From an uncultured Anaerosolibacter sp. (GTDB taxonomy: Bacteria; Bacillota_A; Clostridia; Peptostreptococcales; Thermotaleaceae), in assembly GCA_937948705.1 (NCBI GenBank), contig CALECF010000049.1, forward strand, positions 7,245-71,244: 64,000 nucleotides of DNA, read 5' to 3'. Positions 46,575 to 55,850 of the stretch are shown one piece after another. Under the pieces are notes generated by a model that did not search any database, was not told the DNA's origin, and worked only from the letters and a program-made list of their open reading frames with translations. Positions within the stretch are counted from its first letter, which is position 1. Each line of letters starts with the position of its first letter. Position numbers and translations under genes: made by a program.

Positions 46575-47453
46575 TTACGCCTTGTCCTCTGTGGTTTTTC
46601 CCATTAACCCTTTAGGTCGAACCACTAGAATAAATATTAATAATGCAAAAGCAATCAAATCTCTATACTGTGATGAAATATAGCCAGATGTAAGGGTTTC
46701 AATAATACCTAATAAAATGGATCCAATCACTGCTCCTGGCAAACTCCCCAGGCCTCCAAACACTGCAGCGATGAATGATTTCATTGTGATAAAACCTATT
46801 TGGGGATACACTGTGTATTTCATTCCAAACAATACACCTGCGATTCCACCAAGAAATCCACCGAGACCAAATACGATCATCATAATCTGATCGGTGTTGA
46901 CACCCATTAGAGCGCTTGCCCTTACACTATAGGCTGTTGCTCGAATTGCTGTCCCTATCTTGGTTCGTTCGATAATGTATATAAGGGCTCCCAAACTAAT
47001 GGTTGAAATGATACACATGATTAGATCCAATCTACCTAATGATAAAGTTCCTAAAGCGATTGGTTGTGACGAAAAAACTTTCGGATATGTCTTAAATGTA
47101 GGCCCAATTGTTGCGACTACAATGTTTTCAAGGAAAATTGATGCTCCCATGGCAGAAATAATAAAATATAAAAAAGGTGCATTTCTCTTTCTTAGAGGGC
47201 TGTAGGCTACTCGCTCAACTACTAATGCCAGTAGGCCTGTACCTATACCAGCTAATCCAAAGGCCACTAAGAACGGCAGTTTTAGTGCTGTGAATAGAAA
47301 GAAACCCATATAGGCACCCATCATAATGACACCGCCATGGGCGAAATTGCTAAAATTCATAATACTATATACCAGAGAATACCCTACGGCCATTAAAGCG
47401 TAAACACTACCAATAGATAAACCATTAATAATTTGCTGCATAAAAGCAGACAT
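46575..47453 (-). CDS. livH: Branched-chain amino acid ABC transporter permease LivH
   Basis: 292 residues from ATG 47453 (GGGGTG 6 nt upstream); a GTG three codons earlier is possible. Membrane helices and LivH motifs 'GLSIGSVYALMAVGYSLVYSIMNFSNFAHGGVIMMGAYMGF' and 'FGGLGSLPGAVIGSILLGIIETL' are present. It follows livK after an attenuator-like hairpin. Confidence 0.92.
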   Translation of the reverse strand: MSAFMQQIINGLSIGSVYALMAVGYSLVYSIMNFSNFAHGGVIMMGAYMGFFLFTALKLPFLVAFGLAGIGTGLLALVVERVAYSPLRKRNAPFLYFIISAMGASIFLENIVVATIGPTFKTYPKVFSSQPIALGTLSLGRLDLIMCIISTISLGALIYIIERTKIGTAIRATAYSVRASALMGVNTDQIMMIVFGLGGFLGGIAGVLFGMKYTVYPQIGFITMKSFIAAVFGGLGSLPGAVIGSILLGIIETLTSGYISSQYRDLIAFALLIFILVVRPKGLMGKTTEDKA

Positions 47454-47488
47454 CCACTTCACCCCTTATTCCATCATTATTGAATAAA

Positions 47489-47510
47489 AGAGAGGGGTTA
47501 TACCCTCCCT
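47489..47510 (-). terminator. Attenuator hairpin between livK and livH
   Basis: AGGGAGGGT and ACCCCTCT pair on the minus strand and are followed by CTTTTATT. Such a partial terminator after the binding-protein gene raises its level relative to the permeases. Confidence 0.6.
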
Positions 47511-47511
47511 G

Positions 47512-48696
47512 TTATTTGGCTGAATATTTCTGCTGGAATACATACTCCCCATTCACCATTTTGATGATAGCTGCATCCTTACCTTCTGGATTGTGGCTAT
47601 CTTTACTAATGCTTATCTGTCCTGTTATTCCCTGTACACTTGTTGTTTCCAAGGCATCCCGAATCGCTATAGAATCCACGCTGTTCGCCTTGATTACAGC
47701 TGCTTCCAATAGCTTCACAGCATCATAGGCCATATAGCCATTTAATTCAACTGCACTATTGTATTTTGATTTGTATCCATCCTTGAAGCCCTGTACCTCC
47801 GGATCATTAAAATCTAGATGGTTGACAATGTAGCTACCTTCAATAGCGTCCTTTGCCATCTCAATCAATACATCGGAAGGCCATCCATCTCCACCCATAA
47901 GAACCGCGTTAATACCCAACTCCCTTGCTTGATTTGCACTTAGTGCTACTTCTTTAAAGAAGTACGGCATGAATATGATTTCTGGGTTTGCCTCTTTAAT
48001 CTTGCTTAACTGAGGTCTAAAATCAACATCTCCTGATTTAAATGCCTCTTTAACAACAATTTCTCCACCCTTCTCAACAAAGGTTTTCTCGAAGAACTCT
48101 GTGAGTCCTTGGGAATAGTCATCGGCTACATCATACAATACTGCCGCCTTCTTTAGGTTGAGAACATCCACGGCATATCCTGCTGCTACTGCTCCCTGAT
48201 ATGGATCTATAAAACAGACTCTGAAATTAAAAGGCTTTACTTTACCATCTACCACAGTAACCTTAGGATTGGTTGCAACTGTAGCAATATCAGGGACCTT
48301 CATTTCCTCCAGTACAGATGAAATGGCTATGGCTTGACCACTAGCATTTGGTCCTATGATGGCAATAACCTTATCCTGAGAGGTCAGTCTTCTCACAGCA
48401 TTTACAGCTTCTGCAGCATCTCCTCGGGTATCATATCCGATGACTTCCACTTGTTTTCCAAGGAGACCACCTTTTGCATTCATTTCTTCAAACATCATTT
48501 TGACAGTATTTAATTCGCATTGACCCCATACTGCTTGATCCCCAGTTAACGAACCGATCCAGCCTACCTTTACAACCTCTGCCACAGCTGGTTCACTTGC
48601 ATTGTCCTGTGCTGGTTTAGGTGTGCATCCGATCATTCCCAAGGATAATACTAGCAGCATCACGATCATGATAGAATAAATCTTTCTCCTCATCAT
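47512..48696 (-). CDS. livK: Branched-chain amino acid-binding lipoprotein LivK-type
   Basis: 394 residues from ATG 48696 (run of seven G 4-5 nt upstream). Signal peptide with lipobox 'LGMIGCTPKP' (Cys about 23). Periplasmic-binding fold type I: 'VKVGWIGSLTGDQAVWGQCELN', 'VIAIIGPNASGQAIAIS', 'AAVLYDVADDYSQGLTEFFE' and 'AVLMGGDGWPSD'. The true ligand could be Leu/Ile/Val or another amide-type solute. The frame is also open upstream of the start. Confidence 0.92.
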   Translation of the reverse strand: MMRRKIYSIMIVMLLVLSLGMIGCTPKPAQDNASEPAVAEVVKVGWIGSLTGDQAVWGQCELNTVKMMFEEMNAKGGLLGKQVEVIGYDTRGDAAEAVNAVRRLTSQDKVIAIIGPNASGQAIAISSVLEEMKVPDIATVATNPKVTVVDGKVKPFNFRVCFIDPYQGAVAAGYAVDVLNLKKAAVLYDVADDYSQGLTEFFEKTFVEKGGEIVVKEAFKSGDVDFRPQLSKIKEANPEIIFMPYFFKEVALSANQARELGINAVLMGGDGWPSDVLIEMAKDAIEGSYIVNHLDFNDPEVQGFKDGYKSKYNSAVELNGYMAYDAVKLLEAAVIKANSVDSIAIRDALETTSVQGITGQISISKDSHNPEGKDAAIIKMVNGEYVFQQKYSAK

Positions 48697-48938
48697 ATAT
48701 CCCCCCCATTTATACTGAAACTTTTGCAAAACCACTGGATCACCTTCAATAACCTTTGGTATTTCCTTTTCGTCTTGACCAAAGTTTCAATTTATAAATT
48801 AATATTATAGAAAGTGGACAAATATGAGGATTAATTTTATATTATGAAAACTTTGTTTTCTTTCTACAACTAAAATCCATATTGATGCTGAAAAATAATT
48901 GCAATACGATCTATCTTATTCAAACTTATTCAAAAAAT

Positions 48939-48971
48939 AAAATAGATAGGGTGGACCACCCTATCTATTTT
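48939..48971 (-). terminator. Terminator after the DEAD-box helicase gene
   Basis: AAAATAGATAGGGTGG (48939-48954) and its exact complement (48956-48971) form a 16-bp stem with a one-base centre, followed by ATTTTTTG on the minus strand. Confidence 0.88.
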
Positions 48972-48973
48972 AT

Positions 48974-50557
48974 CTATCTGCCGCTGGCAGGTTCTGCATT
49001 CACTTTTTTTCCTCGAATACGCATTTTATTCATTCGTTTAATAACTCGATCTGCCTCTTCAACAGGTACTTCTACGAAAGTATACTTATCAAATATATCG
49101 ATAGTCCCTACACGATTTCCTGGTAATCCCGCTTCATTAGCGATGGCACCCAAGATATCTCCAGCTCTTACACGGTCTCTCTTGCCTACATTCATAAACA
49201 ATCTAGCCATTCCAGCCTCAGTTGCACCGGTATCCTCTAGTGGATCTTGGGCACCTGTAACAGTAATTTTATCTCTTTCCATCAATAGCTTCGCCAACGC
49301 TGCCGCCACATCAATGGAACTATATTCTTCAGTCAAACGCTCTACCAGATTGGTATACGCAGTTAAGTGACCATCTTGTATTGTTTTGATAATTCTATTA
49401 GAGAAAGTCTCCCTTTGTCTCTCTGCAATATCATTTAGGGACGGAATTGTTTTTCTCTTTATTTTGCTCTTAGTAAATCTCTCAATAGTCTTTAAAAGGC
49501 TAAGCTGTCTTCCAGTTACAAATGTATACGATACCCCCGCTTTTCCAGCACGGCCCGTTCTTCCAATTCTGTGAACATAGTATTCGATATCCTCAGGTAT
49601 ATCATAATTGATTACCAGGTTTACATTGTCCACATCTATACCTCTTGCTGCTACATCTGTCGCAATCAAAACTTCAATAGTTCCTTCTCTAAACTTCTTC
49701 ATTACCCGGTCTCTTTGACTCTGCTTTAAGTCACCATGAATTCCCTCTACAAAATGCCCTCTGCTTTGGAGGCTCTCTACCAGCTCATCTACACCTCTTT
49801 TTGTTCTAGAGAAGATTACAGTCAATCCAGATTTTTCCATATCCAATATTCTGGATAAAACTTCGAGCTTGTCTTTTTCTTTTACTTCAAAATAATATTG
49901 TTCAATAAGAGGCACAGTAAGCTCCTCATGAACAACCCTAATCTTTTTAGGGTTCTTTTGATAATTTTTTGCTAAGTCCTCAATTTCCCTTGGCATTGTG
50001 GCTGAAAATAACACGGTTTGTCTACTTTCAGGTGTCTCATTTAAAATGCTCTCAATATCCTCTAAAAATCCCATATCTAGCATTTGATCTGCTTCATCCA
50101 ATACCACCATTTGAATATCTTGAAGCTTGATTGTTCTTCTACGTATATGATCCAAAAGTCTCCCCGGCGTTCCTACGACAATTTGAACCCCTGCCTTTAG
50201 CGCCTTTATCTGACGTTCGATGGGCTGTCCACCATATATGGCCAGGGTCTTCACCCCATGCATATGCTTTGCAAACTTACAAAGTTCATCCGCTACCTGC
50301 ATTGCAAGTTCTCTCGTTGGCGTCATGATCAAAGCTTGAGGATTCCTCGTATTAAGATCCAGAGCTTGCAATATAGGCATACCAAAAGCAGCTGTTTTAC
50401 CAGTTCCCGTCTGGGCTTGACCAACAATATCTCTACCTGCTAACATATCAGGGATTGCAGTCTTTTGAATCGGTGTAGGCTCTTCAAATCCTAGATCATC
50501 AATTGCCTTAAGTATTTCATTTCTTAATCCTAATTCTTTAAAAGTCATCATTTCCAT
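48974..50557 (-). CDS. DEAD-box RNA helicase with DbpA-type RNA-binding domain
   Basis: 527 residues. Helicase motifs: Q-motif 'FEEPTPIQKTAIP', I 'AQTGTGKT', II 'DEAD', III 'SAT', VI 'HRIGRTGRAG'. The C-terminal about 75 residues ('RLFMNVGKRDRVRAGDILGAIANEAGLPGNRVGTIDI') form the DbpA/CsdA RNA-recognition domain; DbpA-like proteins bind 23S rRNA hairpin 92. A role in ribosome assembly or cold growth is likely. It is monocistronic with AGGAGAG before the ATG. Confidence 0.93.
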   Translation of the reverse strand: MEMMTFKELGLRNEILKAIDDLGFEEPTPIQKTAIPDMLAGRDIVGQAQTGTGKTAAFGMPILQALDLNTRNPQALIMTPTRELAMQVADELCKFAKHMHGVKTLAIYGGQPIERQIKALKAGVQIVVGTPGRLLDHIRRRTIKLQDIQMVVLDEADQMLDMGFLEDIESILNETPESRQTVLFSATMPREIEDLAKNYQKNPKKIRVVHEELTVPLIEQYYFEVKEKDKLEVLSRILDMEKSGLTVIFSRTKRGVDELVESLQSRGHFVEGIHGDLKQSQRDRVMKKFREGTIEVLIATDVAARGIDVDNVNLVINYDIPEDIEYYVHRIGRTGRAGKAGVSYTFVTGRQLSLLKTIERFTKSKIKRKTIPSLNDIAERQRETFSNRIIKTIQDGHLTAYTNLVERLTEEYSSIDVAAALAKLLMERDKITVTGAQDPLEDTGATEAGMARLFMNVGKRDRVRAGDILGAIANEAGLPGNRVGTIDIFDKYTFVEVPVEEADRVIKRMNKMRIRGKKVNAEPASGR

Positions 50558-50727
50558 TTTTTCATCTCTCCTAATTTCTATATCTGTTGTCTATGAATTA
50601 CCTATTATTTCACGTTTATGTAATAGTATTATTCTCCTCTCAGCTATTTTTTATCCGATTTCGTACAAGCAGTTATATTGTGTCTTGATTGTTCATATAA
50701 TGAAAAGCAAGGATTGGAGGTCAATTT

Positions 50728-51213
50728 ATGGATCTAAATACACCGGACAAAATAAAACGCAAAACAATTCCCGTTCATCAAAAATTTAATGCTTTTAAAA
50801 TCATGTCTTTATCAAAGCAACTTGAAAGAATATTTAAAACGATCTTTTCCTGTAGGATATTGACGGATCCCCAAGAAAACACATGGACTTTTACATATCA
50901 CTCCCAAAGGGATATTACTATTACCCTGAGCTTTCACGATCATTATACGAAGCATTATTCCCATATTACCATAAAAGAATACAATATACCACACATTTTT
51001 CGAGACAAAGACATTGACAAGGAAATACTACACGTTATTTTTAAGTTCATAGAGAATCTCGATTTTGACATTCTTATTTTTTATGTAGATTCCATGGCCA
51101 ATGCAAAGCTATGTGAAAACTTCAATTTTAAACAACTTAACTATCATGAAATGTTTCTAACCCTAAAACCAAAATTCATTATAAAGCCCAGTGTTTGCAA
51201 CAGCAAACCATAA
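50728..51213 (+). CDS. Protein of unknown function, possibly acetyltransferase-like
   Basis: 161 residues; GGATTGGAGG lies 7-8 nt before the ATG. No membrane segment. The C-terminal 'FDILIFYVDSMANAKLCENFNFKQLNYHEMFL' loosely resembles the last strand of GNAT acyltransferases, but the acyl-CoA loop is not evident. It stands alone between the divergent helicase gene and the convergent ABC-F gene. Confidence 0.6.
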   Translation: MDLNTPDKIKRKTIPVHQKFNAFKIMSLSKQLERIFKTIFSCRILTDPQENTWTFTYHSQRDITITLSFHDHYTKHYSHITIKEYNIPHIFRDKDIDKEILHVIFKFIENLDFDILIFYVDSMANAKLCENFNFKQLNYHEMFLTLKPKFIIKPSVCNSKP

Positions 51214-51217
51214 AGAC

Positions 51218-51246
51218 AAAGCCTCATACATAATGTACGAGGCTTT
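51218..51246. terminator. Bidirectional terminator between the convergent genes
   Basis: AAAGCCTC-TACA and TGTA-GAGGCTTT form a 12-bp stem with one mismatch. T or A tracts flank both sides weakly. Confidence 0.7.
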
Positions 51247-51253
51247 ATAGTCA

Positions 51254-52810
51254 TTAAACGATTTTATTGCTCCAGTTTTCTACATTCCAAACATCCGTAA
51301 TCCAATCTTGGTAGAATTCTGGTTCGTGGCACACAAATAGTACCGTTCCCTTAAAATCCTTTATTGCCTTTTTTAATTCTTCCTTTGCCTCCACATCTAA
51401 ATGGTTTGTTGGCTCATCGAGAACCAATACATTACATTCTCTTTGCATCAGCTTACTCAATCTTACCTTTGCCTGTTCACCACCGCTTAAAACCTTCATC
51501 TGGCTTGTTATACGATCATTTCCAAGCCCAGCTAACGCAAGGGCCTGTCTTACCTCAAACTGAGTAAAGGCAGGAAACTCACTCCATAATTCATCTAATG
51601 CAGAACGATCATTATTATAATTTGACTCCTGCTCAAAATAACCCGGAATCACATAATCCCCATGTTCAACCTTCCCACCATAAGGTGTGATAAATCCCAG
51701 TAATGTTTTTAACAGGGTTGATTTTCCTAAACCGTTACATCCTACAATGGCTATCTTCTGCCCCCGCTCTAAACTTATATTCAGAGGCTTTGTCAATGGG
51801 CCGTCGTAACCAATCACCAAATCTTTGGTAGTAAAAATGAATCGACCAGGCGTTCTAGCTTCCTTGAAGAAGAAAGTTGGCTTTGTCTTTTCCCTTGGTT
51901 TTTCAATTAACTCGATTTTGTCCAGTCTCTTCTGACGGCTATTTGCCATTCCCCGTGTAGCCACTCTCGCCTTGTTTCGAGCAATAAAATCCTCAAGCTT
52001 TGCAATTTCTTGCTGTTGTCGATTGAACGCATTAATTTGTTGTCCCTTTTTGATCTCATACAATCTCATAAAGTCATTGTAATTTCCTACATATCTTGAA
52101 AGTTCTCTATTCTCCACATGATAGATGATGTTTACAACTTTATTTAAGAATTCAATATCATGGGATATAAGCACAAAGCTGTTTTCATAATCCTGTAAAA
52201 ACTTCGTCAACCAATCGATATGCTCCACGTCCAGATAGTTGGTAGGCTCGTCCAGAAGTAATATTGTAGGTTTCTCAAGTAACAGCTTCGCCAGAAGTAC
52301 CTTAGTACGCTGTCCCCCACTAAGATCTTGTACCTCTCTATCGAAACCAATAGCGCCAAGTCCCAATCCATTTCCGACCTCTTCTACCTTGGCGTCAATC
52401 ATATAAAATCCGCTAGATTCCAATGTGTTTTGGATATCTCCCATGTCCTCTAGAAGTTTTTCCAGCTCCCCTTCATCAACTTCTGCCATCCGATCCCCAA
52501 TCTGCAGCATTTCTTCCTCTAGTTCAAACAAATACTTAAATGCATCCCTTAAAACTTCACGTATCGTCTTGCCTGGTGTCAAATTGGTATGCTGATCCAA
52601 GTAACCTACCTTCACACGATTCGACCAAATCACATTCCCATCATCGGGCGTTAGCTTACCAGTAACAATATTTAAAAATGTAGATTTGCCCTCTCCATTT
52701 GCACCTATCAATCCTACATGCTCGCCCTTTAAGAGCCGGAAGGATACATCTTGGAAAATGGCGCGATCACCAAAACCATGGCTTATATTTTGAACTGTCA
52801 AAACACTCAT
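51254..52810 (-). CDS. ABC-F family ATPase (ribosome-associated)
   Basis: 518 residues from ATG 52810 (AAAGGAG 8 nt upstream). Two ABC domains: first Walker A 'GANGEGKST', signature 'DLSGGQRTKVLLAKLLL', Walker B 'ILLLDEPTNYLDV'; linker with charged helices (about 235-300); second Walker A 'GCNGLGKST', signature 'VLSGGEQAKVRLSKLM', 'VLVLDEPTNHLDVEA'. No membrane domain. ABC-F proteins act on the ribosomal E site; which subfamily is uncertain, and antibiotic protection cannot be judged. Confidence 0.9.
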   Translation of the reverse strand: MSVLTVQNISHGFGDRAIFQDVSFRLLKGEHVGLIGANGEGKSTFLNIVTGKLTPDDGNVIWSNRVKVGYLDQHTNLTPGKTIREVLRDAFKYLFELEEEMLQIGDRMAEVDEGELEKLLEDMGDIQNTLESSGFYMIDAKVEEVGNGLGLGAIGFDREVQDLSGGQRTKVLLAKLLLEKPTILLLDEPTNYLDVEHIDWLTKFLQDYENSFVLISHDIEFLNKVVNIIYHVENRELSRYVGNYNDFMRLYEIKKGQQINAFNRQQQEIAKLEDFIARNKARVATRGMANSRQKRLDKIELIEKPREKTKPTFFFKEARTPGRFIFTTKDLVIGYDGPLTKPLNISLERGQKIAIVGCNGLGKSTLLKTLLGFITPYGGKVEHGDYVIPGYFEQESNYNNDRSALDELWSEFPAFTQFEVRQALALAGLGNDRITSQMKVLSGGEQAKVRLSKLMQRECNVLVLDEPTNHLDVEAKEELKKAIKDFKGTVLFVCHEPEFYQDWITDVWNVENWSNKIV

Positions 52811-52916
52811 CGTTTTTTCTCCTTTGCTCTTCAATATACATACCTTTCTATTTTATAACAAAATCATCTAAAATTCAAAATAAATAAATGGAATTTTTCA
52901 TTTTACAGTATAACAA

Positions 52917-52947
52917 AAATTTGCAGCAGAATTCCTGCTGCAAATTT
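52917..52947 (-). terminator. Terminator after the beta-propeller-like gene
   Basis: AAATTTGCAGCAG and CTGCTGCAAATTT form a perfect 13-bp stem with loop AATTC, followed by TTGTT on the minus strand. Confidence 0.82.
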
Positions 52948-52950
52948 CAT

Positions 52951-54270
52951 TTACTTTCTTGGGGCGAATAGTAATCCTCTTCGCTTTCTATTTAAAAAGT
53001 CTTCAATACTCTCTATTTTTTCTTCTAATCTTTTTATTTCTGCTTTTAGCTGATCTATTTCTTGATCCTTTGTTGTATCAATTTTTGGCTCCTGCTGTCC
53101 AATTCCCTTCACTGACCTATCATCCTTCACTTCTTTTTTTTCCATGGAATTCAATATAATCTTCAACCCCCTTAATTCTTCACTCATCGTATTGGATGGG
53201 TTCCCATCTACTTCTTTTTTTTTTAGTTTTAGTGGAATTTCTGTTGCTTGATCTAAGTCGCCAAATCCAATAAAAGAAAACGCAGGAAATTCTCTGCCGA
53301 ATGAATAGTTCAGCAAGTAATTTCTCTTTAAATTCTCATCGTTGCTTAGGAACTTATATCGCACAAATGGTTGTTCTTTAGATGCTTTCCACAAATAAGG
53401 GACACTCCAAGTATTTCCCATGTCGGTTGTAAAGCTGCTGACAACCTGATCATATTCTGTCCATATTACCCAAAGCTTTTTATCATTATATACAAAGATA
53501 GGATAGGAGCAATTGGCAGGATTTGAAACATATCCTTCGGTCGTTTTTGTTACTTGGCTACCTTTCATCCTATATCCTTCATATTTAACAACAAGATTAC
53601 CTTCTATATATTCGCTATAGGTTAAATGCAAATTATCTTTGCTCGTCATGAGTATATCTAAATACATTTTAGAGTTCGATCCAAATGTTAGCTGTACACT
53701 AGCGCCCCATTTCTTGTTGAACGTATCAAATGTCTTTAAAAAGATCTGTTCTTCATTTTTTATTTGGTTATAATAGCATAATATTAATCGATCTTTTTCC
53801 ATATACAATTGAAATGGATTTAGCACTTCTTTTCTTCCTATATCCTCTACCTCATAGGTATTCCAAGCCTGTTTCTCATACTGATGATGGTAGACTCTAT
53901 AACGGCGCTCACTTTCTACGCTAGAGACACAGTACACAACGTGCACTGCCTTTTCATAGGCTGTGATGTTCAGATTATATATTTTTGTAGGATTTGCCTC
54001 AACCAAAGTGCTGGTGCGCCACGTACTATTGATATAGTCGAGTAATAGAATGCTTCCATCATTTTTCTGACAGGCGACATACAATGTGTCATCCTTATCA
54101 ATCACCACATCGAATTCTACAGAACAATTCTCTATCAGCACAGTTTTTTCAGTGCTCCCTAGAACCTTATCAAAGTATACCAACACAATTTTTTCTTCGC
54201 TCCATAGAAAGCTGTATATATTCCCAAAACTGTCACTAACTAAAACACTCGCCTGATTTACAAAACCCAT
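52951..54270 (-). CDS. Sialidase-like beta-propeller protein with C-terminal coiled coil
   Basis: 439 residues from ATG 54270, preceded by GGTGGGAG; 15 more codons are open upstream. The body contains repeated W/Y-rich strands such as 'YLWSE', 'LWVIWTEYDQVVSSFTTDMGNTWSVPYLW', including an Asp-box-like 'DMGNTWSVP', so a six-bladed propeller is likely. The tail (about 390-435) is a coiled coil ('QEIDQLKAEIKRLEEKIESIEDFLN'). No signal peptide. It is divergent from a Cys-rich probable spore gene, so a spore-surface role is possible but unproven. Confidence 0.7.
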   Translation of the reverse strand: MGFVNQASVLVSDSFGNIYSFLWSEEKIVLVYFDKVLGSTEKTVLIENCSVEFDVVIDKDDTLYVACQKNDGSILLLDYINSTWRTSTLVEANPTKIYNLNITAYEKAVHVVYCVSSVESERRYRVYHHQYEKQAWNTYEVEDIGRKEVLNPFQLYMEKDRLILCYYNQIKNEEQIFLKTFDTFNKKWGASVQLTFGSNSKMYLDILMTSKDNLHLTYSEYIEGNLVVKYEGYRMKGSQVTKTTEGYVSNPANCSYPIFVYNDKKLWVIWTEYDQVVSSFTTDMGNTWSVPYLWKASKEQPFVRYKFLSNDENLKRNYLLNYSFGREFPAFSFIGFGDLDQATEIPLKLKKKEVDGNPSNTMSEELRGLKIILNSMEKKEVKDDRSVKGIGQQEPKIDTTKDQEIDQLKAEIKRLEEKIESIEDFLNRKRRGLLFAPRK

Positions 54271-54504
54271 ACTCCCACCACCCCATAAAATAATGCATTG
54301 CTTAGCCAATTCCATGAACCATTATCAAAGAAAGCGAATAACGTATAGTATATATTTTAAGCAAATCCCTTCATATCACCTTATTCTAGGTTTATATAAA
54401 ATATGTCAAATTCCATAACATGAGTAACATAAAATTCCCCGTAGAATATACTGGCATTAGAAATAAACATTTCTAAATATTCTTGATAATAAGGAGGTAA
54501 GCTT

Positions 54505-55440
54505 ATGGCAGGCACCCACAATAATGATGTATTAGGTCTTTCTATTACCGATAGATGCTGTAGGGGTACTACAGGTTGTGATTGGGATGGCACTCTTCGC
54601 CGAGTCGTCAATGAGCCCATCTATGTTCAGAAAGTATATGATGCAGCCTTATTCAATCTTCAAGGTTTAAGAACTGCAGCAAATCAAGTATTCTCTCCGT
54701 CCCTAGGCGCAGGTGCGAGAATCATTAGAATACTAGATATTCGTTGCAGAAAATTCTTTAATCCCGCTAATATTAATGATGCAAGAAATCTAAGGGCAAT
54801 CCCTACAACAACTATTTCTGGCGGAGAAATCGTAGAAGATGGCTGCGGAAATCCTGTTCGTGTCATCGGCCCCGATGGTACTGCTTCTGAAACAATCGTC
54901 TATGTAGATACGCAAGATTGTGATGAAGAAGGAAGAGGCACACCTATTTTTGGAACTCAGAATATTGACATCGTAGGGAGTGTTGTAATAGAAATAGATG
55001 TCCTATTTACCGATGATTGCGATAAAGAATGCGAAGCGACATTAAGTGCAAACATTCCAATTGGCACAGAGCAAAATCCACTATTACTCACTAATTTCTT
55101 CGAATTATGTATACCATCTGTATTCGATACAGCATTCTTGCCAAGATTCACAGAATTCTGTAACATCAGCTGTGAAACAAGATTGGCAACAAACAGTATT
55201 TCAAGGGATATCATGATTGACCCTAGAACTGGAACAGTAAGAGCTAACTTATTGATCGCTTTATGTGTAACATGCGAGAAGAAAATTATCGTTCCTGTAC
55301 AATTATGTGTATTATCTACTGGTTTCCCTATACTTTCAGCAGAAATTGCACCTATTTGCTCCAGCTTCCCACAGTTATTCCCAACTCAGATTGACAGAAC
55401 TCGCCCCTGTGTTCAAGAGGCTGAGATTGAATTAGAGTAG
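54505..55440 (+). CDS. Cysteine-rich protein, probably spore coat associated
   Basis: 311 residues from ATG 54505 (AAGGAGG 6 nt upstream). Sixteen Cys occur in scattered pairs ('TDRCCRGTTGCDWD', 'DDCDKECEATL', 'ALCVTCEKK'), with no signal peptide or membrane segment. Two similar halves ('VVIEIDVLFTDDCDKECEATL' and 'NLLIALCVTCEKKIIVPVQLCVL') suggest repeated beta domains. Such proteins are often disulfide-linked in spore coats. I do not recognise a named family. It is monocistronic with a strong terminator. Confidence 0.7.
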   Translation: MAGTHNNDVLGLSITDRCCRGTTGCDWDGTLRRVVNEPIYVQKVYDAALFNLQGLRTAANQVFSPSLGAGARIIRILDIRCRKFFNPANINDARNLRAIPTTTISGGEIVEDGCGNPVRVIGPDGTASETIVYVDTQDCDEEGRGTPIFGTQNIDIVGSVVIEIDVLFTDDCDKECEATLSANIPIGTEQNPLLLTNFFELCIPSVFDTAFLPRFTEFCNISCETRLATNSISRDIMIDPRTGTVRANLLIALCVTCEKKIIVPVQLCVLSTGFPILSAEIAPICSSFPQLFPTQIDRTRPCVQEAEIELE

Positions 55441-55448
55441 AACCAAAT

Positions 55449-55480
55449 AAAAAACACTCTTTCCGAAAGAGTGTTTTTTA
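55449..55480 (+). terminator. Terminator after the Cys-rich gene
   Basis: AAAAAACACTCTTTC, loop CG, AAAGAGTGTTTTTT. It ends with a run of six T and is active for the plus strand. Confidence 0.94.
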
Positions 55481-55616
55481 TTGTTTAGGCTCTGTTAAAG
55501 AATGATATTGCTATTATAACTGTTTTAAGAGGGACCCCAGGAGTTCCTTTGATTCGTAATACAAGAAAGAAGCGACATAATAGCAGGGTGTGGACCTATG
55601 TGTCCACCCGTAGAAT

Positions 55617-55823
55617 TTACTTATGTTCTTGAGGGCAAACACCTAGGTCTGCCCCTCCTTCGAGCAACGCCGCACTTGCTGTCATTCGTCATGAATCATA
55701 ATGATTGGATGAGAACCCAATGGAATAATTGCTTCTTCTAAGGTCTTTGGCCTCCATTTGATTCATCACTAAAACTACTATCATGAGTAATGTCGCTGCT
55801 CTTATGTTCCATTTCTTTTTCAT
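55617..55823 (-). pseudogene. Small secreted-peptide ORF interrupted by one in-frame TGA
   Basis: From ATG 55823 (AAAGGAG 8 nt upstream) a 44-residue frame starts MKKKWNIRAATLLMIVVLVMN, a good signal peptide, and meets TGA at 55689-55691. The same frame continues R-MTASAALLEGGADLGVCPQEHK to a TAA at 55617. This looks like a 68-codon precursor with one nonsense change, or a 44-residue peptide with unrelated sequence after it. No family is recognised. The rest of the 55480-55850 gap holds nothing else I can name. Confidence 0.45.
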
Positions 55824-55850
55824 AGATTTCTCCTTTGTCACCAAGGTGCA

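Noticed and set aside
55617..55823. Selenocysteine at the in-frame TGA
   Set aside because: No SECIS-like hairpin directly after the TGA could be recognised and the protein family is unknown; a nonsense mutation is simpler.
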